This document shows positions 53,347 to 63,275 of a stretch of 64,000 nt of DNA, one piece after another. The notes beneath the pieces are model-generated. The model was given only the letters and a program-made list of their open reading frames with translations, had not been told where the DNA came from and ran no database searches. Made by a program: the position numbers and the translations under genes. Source of the DNA: Clostridiales bacterium (GTDB taxonomy: Bacteria; Bacillota; Clostridia; Lachnospirales; Lachnospiraceae); the NCBI GenBank assembly GCA_018366495.1, contig JAGZHZ010000004.1:1-64000 (forward strand), given 5' to 3'. Numbering within the stretch: position 1 is the first letter of the stretch; each line of letters opens with the position of its first letter.

Positions 53347-53410
53347 AGAGAAAAATTTGAGGAATCTGGATAGGATATGCGAAAAAACAGGGGAGTATAG
53401 GAGAACGTAT

Positions 53411-54364
53411 ATGATAAGCGACGAAAAAAAATTATTGAAACGGGAACTGCAGATATTATATCAGGATTTATTTAAAAATCAGGATCGGTCTATGGCAAAG
53501 ATCAATCGTTTTTTTGAGATCACCATGAAGATTGCACGGCCTGCCGTTGCACGCCAAATGGGAAAAAGCGAGGATTCTTATGCAGTGGAAGATATTGTAA
53601 GCGTAGGATATGGAATTTTATGGGAGCAGGGAATCATAGAAGGAAAACTGAACTATGACGAAGAACGGGGATATTTTGCAGATTATATTATCGGAATTAT
53701 GAATAAGCTGGTGCTGCGTCTCTGGAGAAGTGAGGACAGAAAACGTCGCTATGAGAGCAGTCTGTCGGAAGATCAGACACAGGAAGGAGGATTTGCTCTG
53801 GAGGATATCTTGGATGCCGAGACACATGGAAGCTTAAGGGGACCAGAGAGTGAACTGGAATACCAGGAAACGAGAAGCCTTCAGGAAAAGGCAGCACGCT
53901 CATTTTTAGATTCTGTGATACAGTCAAAAGAGCCGCCGCACCAACTGCTGGCTATGTGCTATGTGAAATTGATGGCGACATTTTTAGATTTTTCTTTTCA
54001 ATACAATCCATACCAGTGGGCAGAGAGCATCATGAAGGATAAGACGCTGCGTCTGCTTGCAGATGAGTTTTTAAAGACATCGAATGAGAAGCTGGACACG
54101 CAGTATGAAGAGTGGGGAAGCTGTTTTGAGAAAGCGATGAAGGGTGGATATCACAAATATGGAAGAGATTTTCCAGTTTTGGAAAAAGTGGTTTTTACCG
54201 ATCACTTTAACAGAAAAGATCTGGAAAATTACAGCGAGCGCTCGTGTAAGAAACTGATCAGTCAGTGGATGGAAAAAGTGGGACAGGATGAGAATTTAGC
54301 AGAGCTGTTGATTCAGTATACAGAAAAACGGGAGATGGAAAAAGAAAAGCAGAAAGCGAGATAG
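53411..54364 (+). CDS. Sigma-70-like hypothetical regulator
   Basis: A 317-residue protein of unknown function. Residues about 45-105 (AVEDIVSVGYGILWEQGI and YFADYIIGIMNKLVLRLWR) resemble sigma-70 region 2, and the charged loop after it (EDRKRRYESSLSED) would match the 2/3 linker; no region 4 is obvious in the remaining 200 residues. AGGAG seven bases before ATG 53411 sets the start; the frame continues upstream through repeat copy B, where the sequence is not protein-like. It leads a three-gene set with an 86-residue protein and a secreted transglutaminase. Confidence 0.65.
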   Translation: MISDEKKLLKRELQILYQDLFKNQDRSMAKINRFFEITMKIARPAVARQMGKSEDSYAVEDIVSVGYGILWEQGIIEGKLNYDEERGYFADYIIGIMNKLVLRLWRSEDRKRRYESSLSEDQTQEGGFALEDILDAETHGSLRGPESELEYQETRSLQEKAARSFLDSVIQSKEPPHQLLAMCYVKLMATFLDFSFQYNPYQWAESIMKDKTLRLLADEFLKTSNEKLDTQYEEWGSCFEKAMKGGYHKYGRDFPVLEKVVFTDHFNRKDLENYSERSCKKLISQWMEKVGQDENLAELLIQYTEKREMEKEKQKAR

Positions 54365-54391
54365 AAAAAGAAAAGGAAAAGGAGGAGCCTC

Positions 54392-54652
54392 ATGCTCAGC
54401 GCAGAAGAAATTTATGAAATAGCAAGAAAATTTGTGTTTGATGAGAAACTTACGATCAGGGAAGAGCAGATAAAAGAAGAAATATTGAATAACCGCAGTT
54501 ATTATATCCAGTATTGCGCCGGTGTCGCTTTGCTGGATATGATGGAGCGGAAAGGAGAGTATGAGCCCCGATATCATGTCCGCAGTGTTCAGAGTGGAAA
54601 ACAAAAGGCCAAAAAGATTGAAATTCACGAACAGATGGGAAAAAGGGAGTAA
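54392..54652 (+). CDS. Small hypothetical protein (86 aa)
   Basis: A helical, highly charged 86-residue protein (MLSAEEIYEIARKFVFDEKL at the start) with a basic C-terminus. AAAGGAGGAG precedes the ATG. It lies 27 bp after the sigma-like gene and 12 bp before the transglutaminase gene. No family recognised; no signal peptide or membrane span. Confidence 0.7.
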   Translation: MLSAEEIYEIARKFVFDEKLTIREEQIKEEILNNRSYYIQYCAGVALLDMMERKGEYEPRYHVRSVQSGKQKAKKIEIHEQMGKRE

Positions 54653-54664
54653 GGGGAGCGAAAT

Positions 54665-55750
54665 ATGAAGAAAAGCAAAATGAAACAATATTTATTGGGA
54701 TTTTGCTTTTTTTGTCTTCTTTTCCTGTCAGGAAAACAGGCGAAAGCGGAAGAATTTCAATTTTATTATCAGTTTCTAAATGAAGATCAAAGAGAATTAT
54801 ACAACCGTATTATTGATGCGGCACAGACATACGAGACTGAGGTGGAAGTAAACAGTCTCAGTGAGGCACAGACGGAGCAGGCATATCTGGCAGTATATTA
54901 TGATCATCCAGAGCTGTTCTGGCTGACCAGCGGATATCAGTACTGGACAGATAGCGAAGAATCTGTGACTGGGATTGAGATGGAATATAACAGTACCTGG
55001 GAAGAAAAAGAAGAGCAGAGCAGGCAGATTGAAGCGGCAATTCAGGAAGTCTTGTATGAGATAGACTACGGACAGGACACATATGGAAAAATTAAGAGTG
55101 CATATGAATATCTGATTAACCGCATTGACTATGTTGCAGATTCACCGTATAACCAGGATATTCGGAGCGTATTTTTGAACTGGCAGTCAGTGTGTACAGG
55201 GTACACGAAGGCAATGCAGGTTCTTCTGGAAAGAATGGGAATTTTCTGCACCTGCGTCAGAGGAACAGCAAACGGCGGACACCATGCCTGGAATCTGGTA
55301 CAGATTGACGGAGAATATTATTATGTCGATGCGACATGGGGCGACCCTGTATATTTAGGTGAAGAGGACATCAGCAGTGATATTGATTACACTTATCTTT
55401 GCTGTACAGAGGAAGTGCTGTTTCGGACTCACACACCGGAAGATATGGCGATCCTGCCGGAATGCAGCTCCGAGCTGTACAATTATTATGCGTTAAATGG
55501 AATGTATCTGTACAGTGGGGATCGTGATTCTATATATAATTATGTTGTGGGAATTATCCAGCAGGGAGGGAGAGAAGCTGTGATGAGTTTTCCCTCCGAA
55601 GAATCGTATTTTCTGGCAAAGGCAGAACTGCTGGACTATGGGCTGCTGGATGAACTGATGAACCAGTATCTGCAGATTTGGGGTGAAGATCAGATTTCTT
55701 TCACTTATGAGACGAGAGATCAGGAATTTGTCATCCGGATATATTGGTGA
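54665..55750 (+). CDS. Secreted transglutaminase-like protein
   Basis: A 361-residue secreted protein: signal peptide (1-28, ending GKQAKA), a helical region, and a transglutaminase/cysteine-protease-like core with Cys in SVCTGYTKAMQVLLERMG, His in GGHHAWNLVQIDG and Asp in YYVDATWGD, the expected catalytic triad. It may crosslink or cleave surface proteins or wall peptides. Last gene of the set. Its 3' end overlaps the convergent gene at 55720-56370 by 31 bases. Confidence 0.88.
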   Translation: MKKSKMKQYLLGFCFFCLLFLSGKQAKAEEFQFYYQFLNEDQRELYNRIIDAAQTYETEVEVNSLSEAQTEQAYLAVYYDHPELFWLTSGYQYWTDSEESVTGIEMEYNSTWEEKEEQSRQIEAAIQEVLYEIDYGQDTYGKIKSAYEYLINRIDYVADSPYNQDIRSVFLNWQSVCTGYTKAMQVLLERMGIFCTCVRGTANGGHHAWNLVQIDGEYYYVDATWGDPVYLGEEDISSDIDYTYLCCTEEVLFRTHTPEDMAILPECSSELYNYYALNGMYLYSGDRDSIYNYVVGIIQQGGREAVMSFPSEESYFLAKAELLDYGLLDELMNQYLQIWGEDQISFTYETRDQEFVIRIYW

Positions 55751-56370
55751 CGGTAACACAATAAAAGCACGATACCGCCTGCGATGATAAAGAGAAACAG
55801 CGCCGCTGCACAGTGAAAGAAGTATTTTTCCGGGAGAATATTGATGATCGGGTCCGAAACAGGATCGAACAGCCAAAGATCGTTCTGGAATAAGACCGTG
55901 TGCATCGTGACAAATACGGTATGGAAGGACACGATACTGAGAATACAAAGCAAAACAGGCAGAATAAGAACCAGGATACCGGAAACCTTCAGATACCGGA
56001 AATCCTGGTTTTTCTTTTTCCGGTACACAACAGGGATCAGCGTGAGAATGGAAGCAAAGGAGATACCATAGATTACATAAAAAATGCGCCGCACTTCATC
56101 GAAATGCTGAATACCTGAGGCTGAGGAAGGCATGGTTGGAAGCTGAAAAGTGCCATGAAAAAATGGCAGACAGGTACGAACCACATAAGCATAGTTCTGC
56201 AGAATTTCTTCTTTACTATATCCTGTGATCTCAGGAAGATGTAAAAAATGCAGATCAAACAGATAGAGCGGCCGAAAGAGAAGGACAAAAATCAGTCCCA
56301 GTCCAATGAAAGAAAATAAAAACAGAAAACCGATAGTAAGATCAATAAAAAAGTGTCTGGAACGTTTCAA
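55720..56370 (-). CDS. TIGR01906-type integral membrane protein
   Basis: A 216-residue protein with four to five membrane spans. RSRHFFIDLTIGFLFLFSFI and the extracytoplasmic ITGYSKEEILQNYAYVV fit the TIGR01906 (DUF1461) family, found widely in Firmicutes with unknown function. The start is probably TTG 56370, eight bases after AGGAGG; the frame's upstream extension to 56448 has no ribosome site. Convergent 31-base overlap with the transglutaminase gene. Confidence 0.8.
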   Translation of the reverse strand: MKRSRHFFIDLTIGFLFLFSFIGLGLIFVLLFRPLYLFDLHFLHLPEITGYSKEEILQNYAYVVRTCLPFFHGTFQLPTMPSSASGIQHFDEVRRIFYVIYGISFASILTLIPVVYRKKKNQDFRYLKVSGILVLILPVLLCILSIVSFHTVFVTMHTVLFQNDLWLFDPVSDPIINILPEKYFFHCAAALFLFIIAGGIVLLLCYRHQYIRMTNS

Positions 56371-56611
56371 AACAGTTACCTCCTGAAAACATACAACTAT
56401 GGATGAAATATGGAAAGAATGGTAATAGAACGGATCATTTCTGATCATTATATCATAGAAAAAAAGATGCGTCCATATTCAGAAAACTTAAAGAAAAACG
56501 GATGACTCTTCTTTTGATCTATGATATTATAAACGATAATAAGAAAAGAGAAAAGGAAAATAAGAGGGAGAGGAAGAAGAAAAGAAGAAATCTGGAAGAG
56601 AAGGTGATGAC

Positions 56612-57328
56612 ATGCAGGATCAGAAGAAAGATTTTGTGAAGTTAGAGAAGGTATCAAAGATTTATAAGATGGGTGAAGTAGAGATTCGGGCGGTGAATGA
56701 GATCGAATTTTCGTTGGATAAAGGTGAATTTGTCGTGATCGTAGGCCCGAGCGGCGCAGGAAAAACGACGGTGCTGAACATTTTAGGAGGAATGGATACG
56801 GCGACGAGCGGTCATGTATGGGTGGACGGAAAAGATATTGCGAAATATTCTGGAAAACAGCTGACATCATACCGCAGAGATGATATCGGATTTGTTTTTC
56901 AGTTTTATAATCTGATTCCGAACTTGACAGCTCTTGAAAATGTGGAACTGGCGCTTCAGATCTGTAAAGACCCTCTTGATGCGGAGACCGTATTGAATGA
57001 AGTGGGGCTTGGAGACAGAATGAAAAACTTTCCTGCACAGCTTTCCGGAGGTGAGCAGCAGCGTGTCTCGATCGCCCGTGCACTTGCCAAAAATCCGAAG
57101 CTGCTGCTGTGCGACGAACCGACAGGCGCTCTGGATTATCAGACAGGAAAGGCGATTTTAAAACTTTTGCAGGATATGTGCCGTGAGAGAGAAATGACGG
57201 TCATCGTAATCACGCATAACTCAGCGATTGCTCCTATGGCGGATCGTGTGATAAAAATTAAAAATGGCAAGGTATCAAGCATGAAGCAGAATGACTGTCC
57301 GATGAATGTGGAAGAAATTGAATGGTAG
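56612..57328 (+). CDS. ABC transporter ATPase (MacB/LolD type)
   Basis: A 238-residue ATPase with Walker A GPSGAGKTT, Q-loop FVFQFYNLIPNLTALENV, signature LSGGEQQRV, Walker B LLLCDEPTGALD and switch His in VITHN. These motifs define the MacB/LolD/FtsE group that works with FtsX-type permeases; the next gene supplies one. AAGGTGATGAC precedes the ATG. Export or mechanotransmission role, cargo unknown. Confidence 0.93.
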   Translation: MQDQKKDFVKLEKVSKIYKMGEVEIRAVNEIEFSLDKGEFVVIVGPSGAGKTTVLNILGGMDTATSGHVWVDGKDIAKYSGKQLTSYRRDDIGFVFQFYNLIPNLTALENVELALQICKDPLDAETVLNEVGLGDRMKNFPAQLSGGEQQRVSIARALAKNPKLLLCDEPTGALDYQTGKAILKLLQDMCREREMTVIVITHNSAIAPMADRVIKIKNGKVSSMKQNDCPMNVEEIEW

Positions 57329-57336
57329 GTGCGAAT

Positions 57337-60300
57337 ATGAAAAAAACTGCATTGAAAAAAGACTTTAAAATGGAAATTAAAAAGACGATGAATCGTTTTT
57401 TATCCATTCTGTTCATTGTAGCACTTGGAGTTGCTTTCTTCTCAGGGATCCAGTCTGCTGCGCCGGATATGCGTTATACGGCAGATGAATATTTTGACCA
57501 GCATGGTCTTGCAGATATAAAAGTGATGAGCACGCTGGGACTGACAGAGGAAAATATTGAGACGATGCAGGAGATACCCGGAGTAGAACAGGTATATGCC
57601 GGATATATGGCGGATGTCTTGTGCGGGGAAGAAAATTCTCAGAAAGTACTGCATGTGGAATCTATCTTTGACGATATCAATAAGCTGGATGTGGAGGAAG
57701 GAAGGCTGCCTGAAAAAGTGGGCGAATGTTTCCTCGACACTGATTTTGCAGCCGAAAATAATTACCATGTAGGTGATACGATCGTCTTTTCAGAGGAAAA
57801 AGGCGAGGATGAAGAAACACTTTTAAAAACAACGCAATATACGGTATCCGGAATTGGCAGCGCCAGCGCTTATATTTCATTTGGACGCGGCAGCTCCACT
57901 CTGGGAACAGGAACGGTGGCTGGTTTTGCCTATATTCTTCCAGAAAATTTTGATTCTGAGATTTATACACAGGCGTATATCACGGTCGAAGGTGCAAAAG
58001 AGCTGACCGCATACACAGAAGAGTATGACAATCGTGTGGAAGCAGTAAAAGACGCCTTAGATGAGCAGACAAAGATCATGGGCGAAGAGCGGTATGACTC
58101 AATTATGTCTGAGGCAAAAGGAAGTCTGGCAAATGCAAACCGTACGCTGGCAAGCGGTAAGAGAGAGCTGAAAAGCGGAATTGAGGATGCTAGAAAAGAA
58201 CTGGCAGATGCAAAACTTCAGATGCTGGAAGGCGAGAAGGAAGTCTGGGATGCGCAGCAGGACATTGCCTCTGGAAAAGAGCAGCTTTTGAGCGGACAGG
58301 CACAGATTATAAAGGCACAGAAACAATTAAAAGACAGTCAGGAACAGCTCCGTTCCGGAGAAGAACAGTTAGAAGCCGCATGGGAAGAATACAATCAGAT
58401 GAAAGCCCAGATAGATGAAGCTCAGGTAAATCTGGCATGGCTGGATGAACTGATTGCACAGTGGGCGGCTACAGAGGAACAGATCTGGCAGGCAGAAGAG
58501 CTGAGGGCGACGATTGACCAGACACTGCCTGTTCTGGAAGAAAGCCTGACGCAGTTAAATGCACAGCAGGCTGAGATAGATGCTGCAAAAGCGCAGGTCG
58601 AGAGCGGACGGAATGAGATTTCCAGCTCTGAGGAACAGATAAAAACATCTCAAAAAGAACTGGCTGACGGCAGTGAAGAGATCCGTCTTGCCAAGATACA
58701 GATTGCAGAAGGACAGAAAGAATATTTTGACGGCAAGGAAGATGCTGTAAAAGAGATTAAAGATGCGAAAGAAGAAATCTATGACGGTCAGCAGGAGATT
58801 GCAGACGCTCAGGAGGAGATTGATGGGCTGGAAGAAGCAACCGTATATGTGATGGACCGTGATGCAGCATTTTATGATTACAGCACTTGCGGCGAGAATG
58901 CAGAACGTATCCGGAATATTGGAAAAGTGTTCCCTGTGATTTTCTTCCTGGTTGCAGCGCTTGTCAGTCTGACGACAATGACACGAATGGTGGAAGAAGA
59001 AAGAACACAGATTGGAACGATGAGAGCGCTGGGATATGGAAAAGGCGCAATTATGAAAAAATATCTGGGATATGCGTTTCTTGCAACCGCTTTGGGAAGT
59101 TTGATCGGATTTTTAATCGGGGAAAAGATTCTGCCGTTTATCATCATCTATGCGTATGGCATCATGTTCCCGCATATGACAGGCATGGTGATTCCATATA
59201 ATATGACATATGCAGTCATTGCATCAGGAGCAGCGCTGATCTGTACAATGGGGGCGACAGTCGCCGCCTGCTACAAAGAATTTACTCAAACTCCAGCTGT
59301 TCTGATGCGCCCGCCGGCACCGAAGGAAGGAAAGCGCGTCTGGCTGGAATATCTGCCGTTTATCTGGAAACATCTGAGTTTTACCTGGAAATCAACGATC
59401 CGGAACCTGATGCGCTATAAAAAACGGTTCTTTATGACAATCCTGGGAATCGGCGGATGTATGGCGCTTCTGCTGGTAGGATTTGGACTGCGCGATTCCA
59501 TCTTAGATATCGCAAGAATCCAATATAAAGAGATTCAGCTCTATGACGCCACGGCAATCTTTGAAGACGGCACCACAAAAGAAGAGCGTCTCAAAGTGAT
59601 GGATCAGATGGCAGAGAATGAAAAGATCGACGGATATGGGGAAGCTCTTGTGAAACAGACGACATTGAAAGGCACAGAGAAAGATCAGGATGTCTATCTG
59701 TTTGTGCTGGAAGATATGTCACAGATGGAACGCTTTGTAAAACTGCGTGACAGAAAGAGTAAAGAGAAATATGTTTTGGATGACGATGGAATCATTCTGA
59801 CAGAGAAGATGGCGAAATTGCTTGGAGTGTCCGAGGGCGACACGGTTGTGATTCGGGACGATGACGCAGGCGAAATCGAAGCTGTGATTTCTCATATCAC
59901 AGAAAATTATATGAGCCATTATCTGTATATGACGCCTTCGCTGTATGAAAAACTGTACGGACAGGAACCGGAATACAACAGTATTTTACTGCAGAGCACA
60001 GAGAAAGATCAGGAGACGCTTGACAGTATCGGTGAAGAACTGCTGAAAAATGAGAAAGTAGTCAATCTTTCTTATACAAAATCATTGGAAAAACAAGTAG
60101 ATGATATGCTTGGAAGCCTTGATATTGTCATTTTCGTTCTGATTATATCAGCCGGAATGCTGGCGTTCGTTGTTCTCTATAATCTGAATAACATCAACAT
60201 CAATGAACGAAAGAGAGAACTTGCCACGATCAAAGTGCTTGGATTCTATGATGGGGAAGTCTCTGCGTATGTTTACAGAGAGAATATTCTTCTTACGATC

Positions 60301-60519
60301 ATAGGAACGGGAGTCGGAGTGTTGTTTGGAATTCTGCTTCACCGATATATCATAGTGACCGTGGAAATTGATATGTGTATGTTTGGACGGAATATCAACT
60401 GGCCAAGCTATCTGTACAGTATTTTATTTACGTTTGGATTTTCTTTTATTGTAAATATATTTATGCACTTTAAATTAAAGAAAATTGACATGGTAGAATC
60501 TCTGAAGAGTGTGGAATAG
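57337..60519 (+). CDS. FtsX-like ABC permease with long extracellular coiled coil
   Basis: A 1060-residue permease. One membrane helix near residues 20-40, an outer domain, a coiled coil of about 240 residues (about 255-490, many Gln/Glu/Ala and SGxxQL heptads), three helices forming the first FtsX core (about 520-660), a second outer domain, and a terminal FtsX core (about 930-1050, KRELATIKVLGFYDGEV). Such proteins export or sense cell-envelope molecules with a MacB-type ATPase. TAGGTG supports ATG 57337; ATG 57322 overlaps the ATPase stop. Confidence 0.9.
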   Translation: MKKTALKKDFKMEIKKTMNRFLSILFIVALGVAFFSGIQSAAPDMRYTADEYFDQHGLADIKVMSTLGLTEENIETMQEIPGVEQVYAGYMADVLCGEENSQKVLHVESIFDDINKLDVEEGRLPEKVGECFLDTDFAAENNYHVGDTIVFSEEKGEDEETLLKTTQYTVSGIGSASAYISFGRGSSTLGTGTVAGFAYILPENFDSEIYTQAYITVEGAKELTAYTEEYDNRVEAVKDALDEQTKIMGEERYDSIMSEAKGSLANANRTLASGKRELKSGIEDARKELADAKLQMLEGEKEVWDAQQDIASGKEQLLSGQAQIIKAQKQLKDSQEQLRSGEEQLEAAWEEYNQMKAQIDEAQVNLAWLDELIAQWAATEEQIWQAEELRATIDQTLPVLEESLTQLNAQQAEIDAAKAQVESGRNEISSSEEQIKTSQKELADGSEEIRLAKIQIAEGQKEYFDGKEDAVKEIKDAKEEIYDGQQEIADAQEEIDGLEEATVYVMDRDAAFYDYSTCGENAERIRNIGKVFPVIFFLVAALVSLTTMTRMVEEERTQIGTMRALGYGKGAIMKKYLGYAFLATALGSLIGFLIGEKILPFIIIYAYGIMFPHMTGMVIPYNMTYAVIASGAALICTMGATVAACYKEFTQTPAVLMRPPAPKEGKRVWLEYLPFIWKHLSFTWKSTIRNLMRYKKRFFMTILGIGGCMALLLVGFGLRDSILDIARIQYKEIQLYDATAIFEDGTTKEERLKVMDQMAENEKIDGYGEALVKQTTLKGTEKDQDVYLFVLEDMSQMERFVKLRDRKSKEKYVLDDDGIILTEKMAKLLGVSEGDTVVIRDDDAGEIEAVISHITENYMSHYLYMTPSLYEKLYGQEPEYNSILLQSTEKDQETLDSIGEELLKNEKVVNLSYTKSLEKQVDDMLGSLDIVIFVLIISAGMLAFVVLYNLNNININERKRELATIKVLGFYDGEVSAYVYRENILLTIIGTGVGVLFGILLHRYIIVTVEIDMCMFGRNINWPSYLYSILFTFGFSFIVNIFMHFKLKKIDMVESLKSVE

Positions 60520-60542
60520 AAAGGATAGAAAGGAACGAAAAG

Positions 60543-61925
60543 ATGAATTTGCCGGAAAAGTTTACAGAAAAAATGAGGGGACTGCTGGGGGACGAGTATG
60601 AATCATTTTTAAAAAGCTATGAGGAAGGCAGAAACTTCGGGCTGAGAGTCAATACAGCTAAGATCAGTCCGGAAGAATTTCAAAAGATTGCCCCATTTCA
60701 TCTGAAGCGTATCCCGTGGGTGGAAAACGGCTTTTATTATGAAGAACAGGACCGCCCGGCACGTCATCCATTTTATTATGCCGGATTATACTATTTACAG
60801 GAGCCGAGCGCAATGTCGCCGGCTTCTCGTCTGGAAATCGAACGCGGCGATAAAGTTTTGGATTTGTGTGCGGCGCCCGGCGGAAAAGCGACAGAGCTTG
60901 GAGCCAAGTTAAGAGGGGAAGGACTTCTCGTTGCAAACGACATCAGTGCGTCGAGAGCAAGGGCGCTTCTGAAAAATGTGGAGATTTTCGGGATACCGAA
61001 TGCATTTCTGATTAATGAGGTTCCAGCAAAAATAGCAGATCAGTTTGAAGAATTTTTTGATAAAATCTTAGTGGATGCGCCGTGTTCCGGTGAGGGAATG
61101 TTCCGAAAAGATCCTGACGTGGCGAAGGTCTGGAGTCAGGAAAAATCACTGGAGTGTTCCAGAATCCAGAAAGATATTATTTTGTCGGCCGCAAAGATGC
61201 TTGCGCCGGGCGGGATGATGCTGTATTCGACGTGTACGTTTTCACCGGAGGAAAACGAAGAAGTGATACAGTACCTTCTGGACAGCAGAAGTGATTTTTC
61301 TCTGATTCCAATGGAGATGTATGAAGGATTCTCAGGGGGAAGACCGGAATGGATCAGCGGCGGATCAGAAGAGCTGAAAAAATGCGTGCGTATCTGGCCG
61401 CATAAAATGAGCGGAGAGGGACATTTTATGGCTCTGCTGAAAAAAGAAGGTATTCCTGGAAAGAGGAGTATTCCGATGAGAAAGGGAATGTCAGTCACAA
61501 AAGCAGACAGAAAGATTTTGGATGAATTTTTCAAAAATGTCAGAAGACCGCTCGATCTGGAGACGGTTGAGATTCGAAAAGATCAGGTATATCAGGTCAC
61601 AAAACTTCTGGGAGACAGAAAAGGAATCACTTTCTTAAGAAATGGTCTTTATCTGGGCGAGATGAAAAAGGGGCGGTTTGAGCCGAGCCAGTCGCTTGCT
61701 ATGGCTTTAAAAAAAGAAGAGTATGATTCTTCCATAGATCTGCACTTTGATGATCCCAGAACAGAAAAGTATCTGAGGGGAGAGACGATTGAGACGGACG
61801 ACATCGAGAGCGTCAGAAAAAATGGATGGCAGCTCGTATGCGTCGATGGCTATCCGCTCGGTTGGGGAAAACTGGTAAATGGTACATTAAAAAATAAATA
61901 TCATGCAGGCTGGAGAATGAAGTAA
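60543..61925 (+). CDS. rRNA cytosine-C5 methyltransferase (RsmF/NOL1-Nop2 family)
   Basis: A 460-residue RNA m5C methyltransferase. LDLCAAPGGKATELG binds SAM; the two catalytic Cys lie in VDAPCSGEGMFRKDP and YSTCTFSPEENE. A C-terminal region (about 300-460) matches the RsmF-type RNA-recognition extension. The position modified is not deducible. GGAACG ribosome site; 23 bp after the FtsX gene. Confidence 0.92.
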   Translation: MNLPEKFTEKMRGLLGDEYESFLKSYEEGRNFGLRVNTAKISPEEFQKIAPFHLKRIPWVENGFYYEEQDRPARHPFYYAGLYYLQEPSAMSPASRLEIERGDKVLDLCAAPGGKATELGAKLRGEGLLVANDISASRARALLKNVEIFGIPNAFLINEVPAKIADQFEEFFDKILVDAPCSGEGMFRKDPDVAKVWSQEKSLECSRIQKDIILSAAKMLAPGGMMLYSTCTFSPEENEEVIQYLLDSRSDFSLIPMEMYEGFSGGRPEWISGGSEELKKCVRIWPHKMSGEGHFMALLKKEGIPGKRSIPMRKGMSVTKADRKILDEFFKNVRRPLDLETVEIRKDQVYQVTKLLGDRKGITFLRNGLYLGEMKKGRFEPSQSLAMALKKEEYDSSIDLHFDDPRTEKYLRGETIETDDIESVRKNGWQLVCVDGYPLGWGKLVNGTLKNKYHAGWRMK

Positions 61926-61947
61926 AAGAGACAGGAGGAAAGAAAGT

Positions 61948-63246
61948 ATGATAACAATCGTATCAAAAAGTAAACTGGTGGAAGTAACAATTCCATTTAA
62001 GAAAAATCTGGACAGAACAGAACGGATGGAGGCTGCTTCAAAGGCAGTAAAAGAACAGAAGACAAAGCAGTTTTCTGTCAATGCAGAGCAATGGATCAAT
62101 GGATATGGCGCAGAAGCGCTGGCGGATCTTGTTCAGGGCATGATGCTGTCCTCATATGAACAGATTCGTTTTCCGAAAAGAGAGAGAAAAGAACTGGAAA
62201 TTGAGCTGACTGGCATTTCCGATCCGCTTTTGGAACAGGCTGAAAAAATCGTAAAAGAGGCAGAAGCAGTGACGAGAAATATCTGTTTTGCAAGAGATCT
62301 CGTAAATCTGCCTGCAAATTATTTAAGACCGGCTGATTTTGTCAGAGAAGTAAAGGAAAAACTGGCAGGAACAGGAGTGGAAGCAGAATGTTTAAACGAG
62401 CAGGAGCTGAGAGAACAGGGACTGAACGGAATCCTTGCAGTGGGAGATGCCTCTGCATTTCTTCCGTGTCTTTTGATTCTGCGCTACAAGAATAATCCAG
62501 AGAGCGATCAAACCCTTGGTCTTGTCGGAAAGGGCGTGACATGCGATACTGGCGGATACTGTCTGAAAAGCGCTTCTTCCATGCTGGGAATGAAAGGAGA
62601 CATGGCAGGCGGTGCAGCAGTTGCAGGCGCGATCTGCGCTCTTGCTGAAAATAAGGTAAAGACGAACGTGATCGGATTGATTCCTCTCTGCGAAAACAGA
62701 ATTTCACCAGGGGGACTGCTGCCGGGAGATGTTGTAACGGCATACGGCGGTAAGACGATTGAAGTCGTGAATACAGATGCCGAGGGAAGAATCATTCTGG
62801 CGGATGCTGTTTCTTATGCAGTCAACAAAGAAAAGGTGACAAAAGTTGCAGACATTGCCACACTGACAGGAGCTGTCGTGCGTGCGCTTGGATTTGGAAT
62901 GGCCGGCGTAGTGGCAAGCGATGATGAAGCATGGAGCGACCTGGAAAAAGCAGCAGCCAAATCCGGAGAATGGTTCTGGAGACTTCCTGTCACAAAAGAA
63001 TATGAAAAACGGATTGAGAGCGATATCGCAGATGTGAAAAACTCTGGAGGAGCTGAGTGCGGAGCGATCACAGCAGGCTTATTTATCCGTCTGTTTGCCG
63101 AAAATACGCCATGGCTGCATTTAGATATCGCAGGAACTGCATGGGTAGATCAGCCTGTGTTTGAATATCAGAGCAAATACGCGACAGGATTTGGCGTAAC
63201 AACGCTGTACGAACTGGCAAAAGTGTGCGCAGGGGAACAGCGATAA
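61948..63246 (+). CDS. Leucyl aminopeptidase family (M17)
   Basis: A 432-residue M17 metallo-aminopeptidase, with the metal and catalytic signatures VGKGVTCDTGGYCLKSAS, MKGDMAGGAAV and NTDAEGR all intact. It is shorter than typical PepA (about 500), mainly in the N-terminal domain. It removes N-terminal residues from peptides in the cytosol. AGGAGG precedes ATG 61948; it lies 22 bp after the methyltransferase gene and 29 bp before cutC, so the three may form one unit. Confidence 0.93.
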   Translation: MITIVSKSKLVEVTIPFKKNLDRTERMEAASKAVKEQKTKQFSVNAEQWINGYGAEALADLVQGMMLSSYEQIRFPKRERKELEIELTGISDPLLEQAEKIVKEAEAVTRNICFARDLVNLPANYLRPADFVREVKEKLAGTGVEAECLNEQELREQGLNGILAVGDASAFLPCLLILRYKNNPESDQTLGLVGKGVTCDTGGYCLKSASSMLGMKGDMAGGAAVAGAICALAENKVKTNVIGLIPLCENRISPGGLLPGDVVTAYGGKTIEVVNTDAEGRIILADAVSYAVNKEKVTKVADIATLTGAVVRALGFGMAGVVASDDEAWSDLEKAAAKSGEWFWRLPVTKEYEKRIESDIADVKNSGGAECGAITAGLFIRLFAENTPWLHLDIAGTAWVDQPVFEYQSKYATGFGVTTLYELAKVCAGEQR

Positions 63247-63275
63247 AACAGAAAAAACAGAAAGAGGGAGAAACA

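Noticed and set aside
53261..53410. 50-residue N-terminal extension of the sigma-like protein
   Set aside because: It translates the structured repeat B; a good ribosome site lies before ATG 53411 instead.
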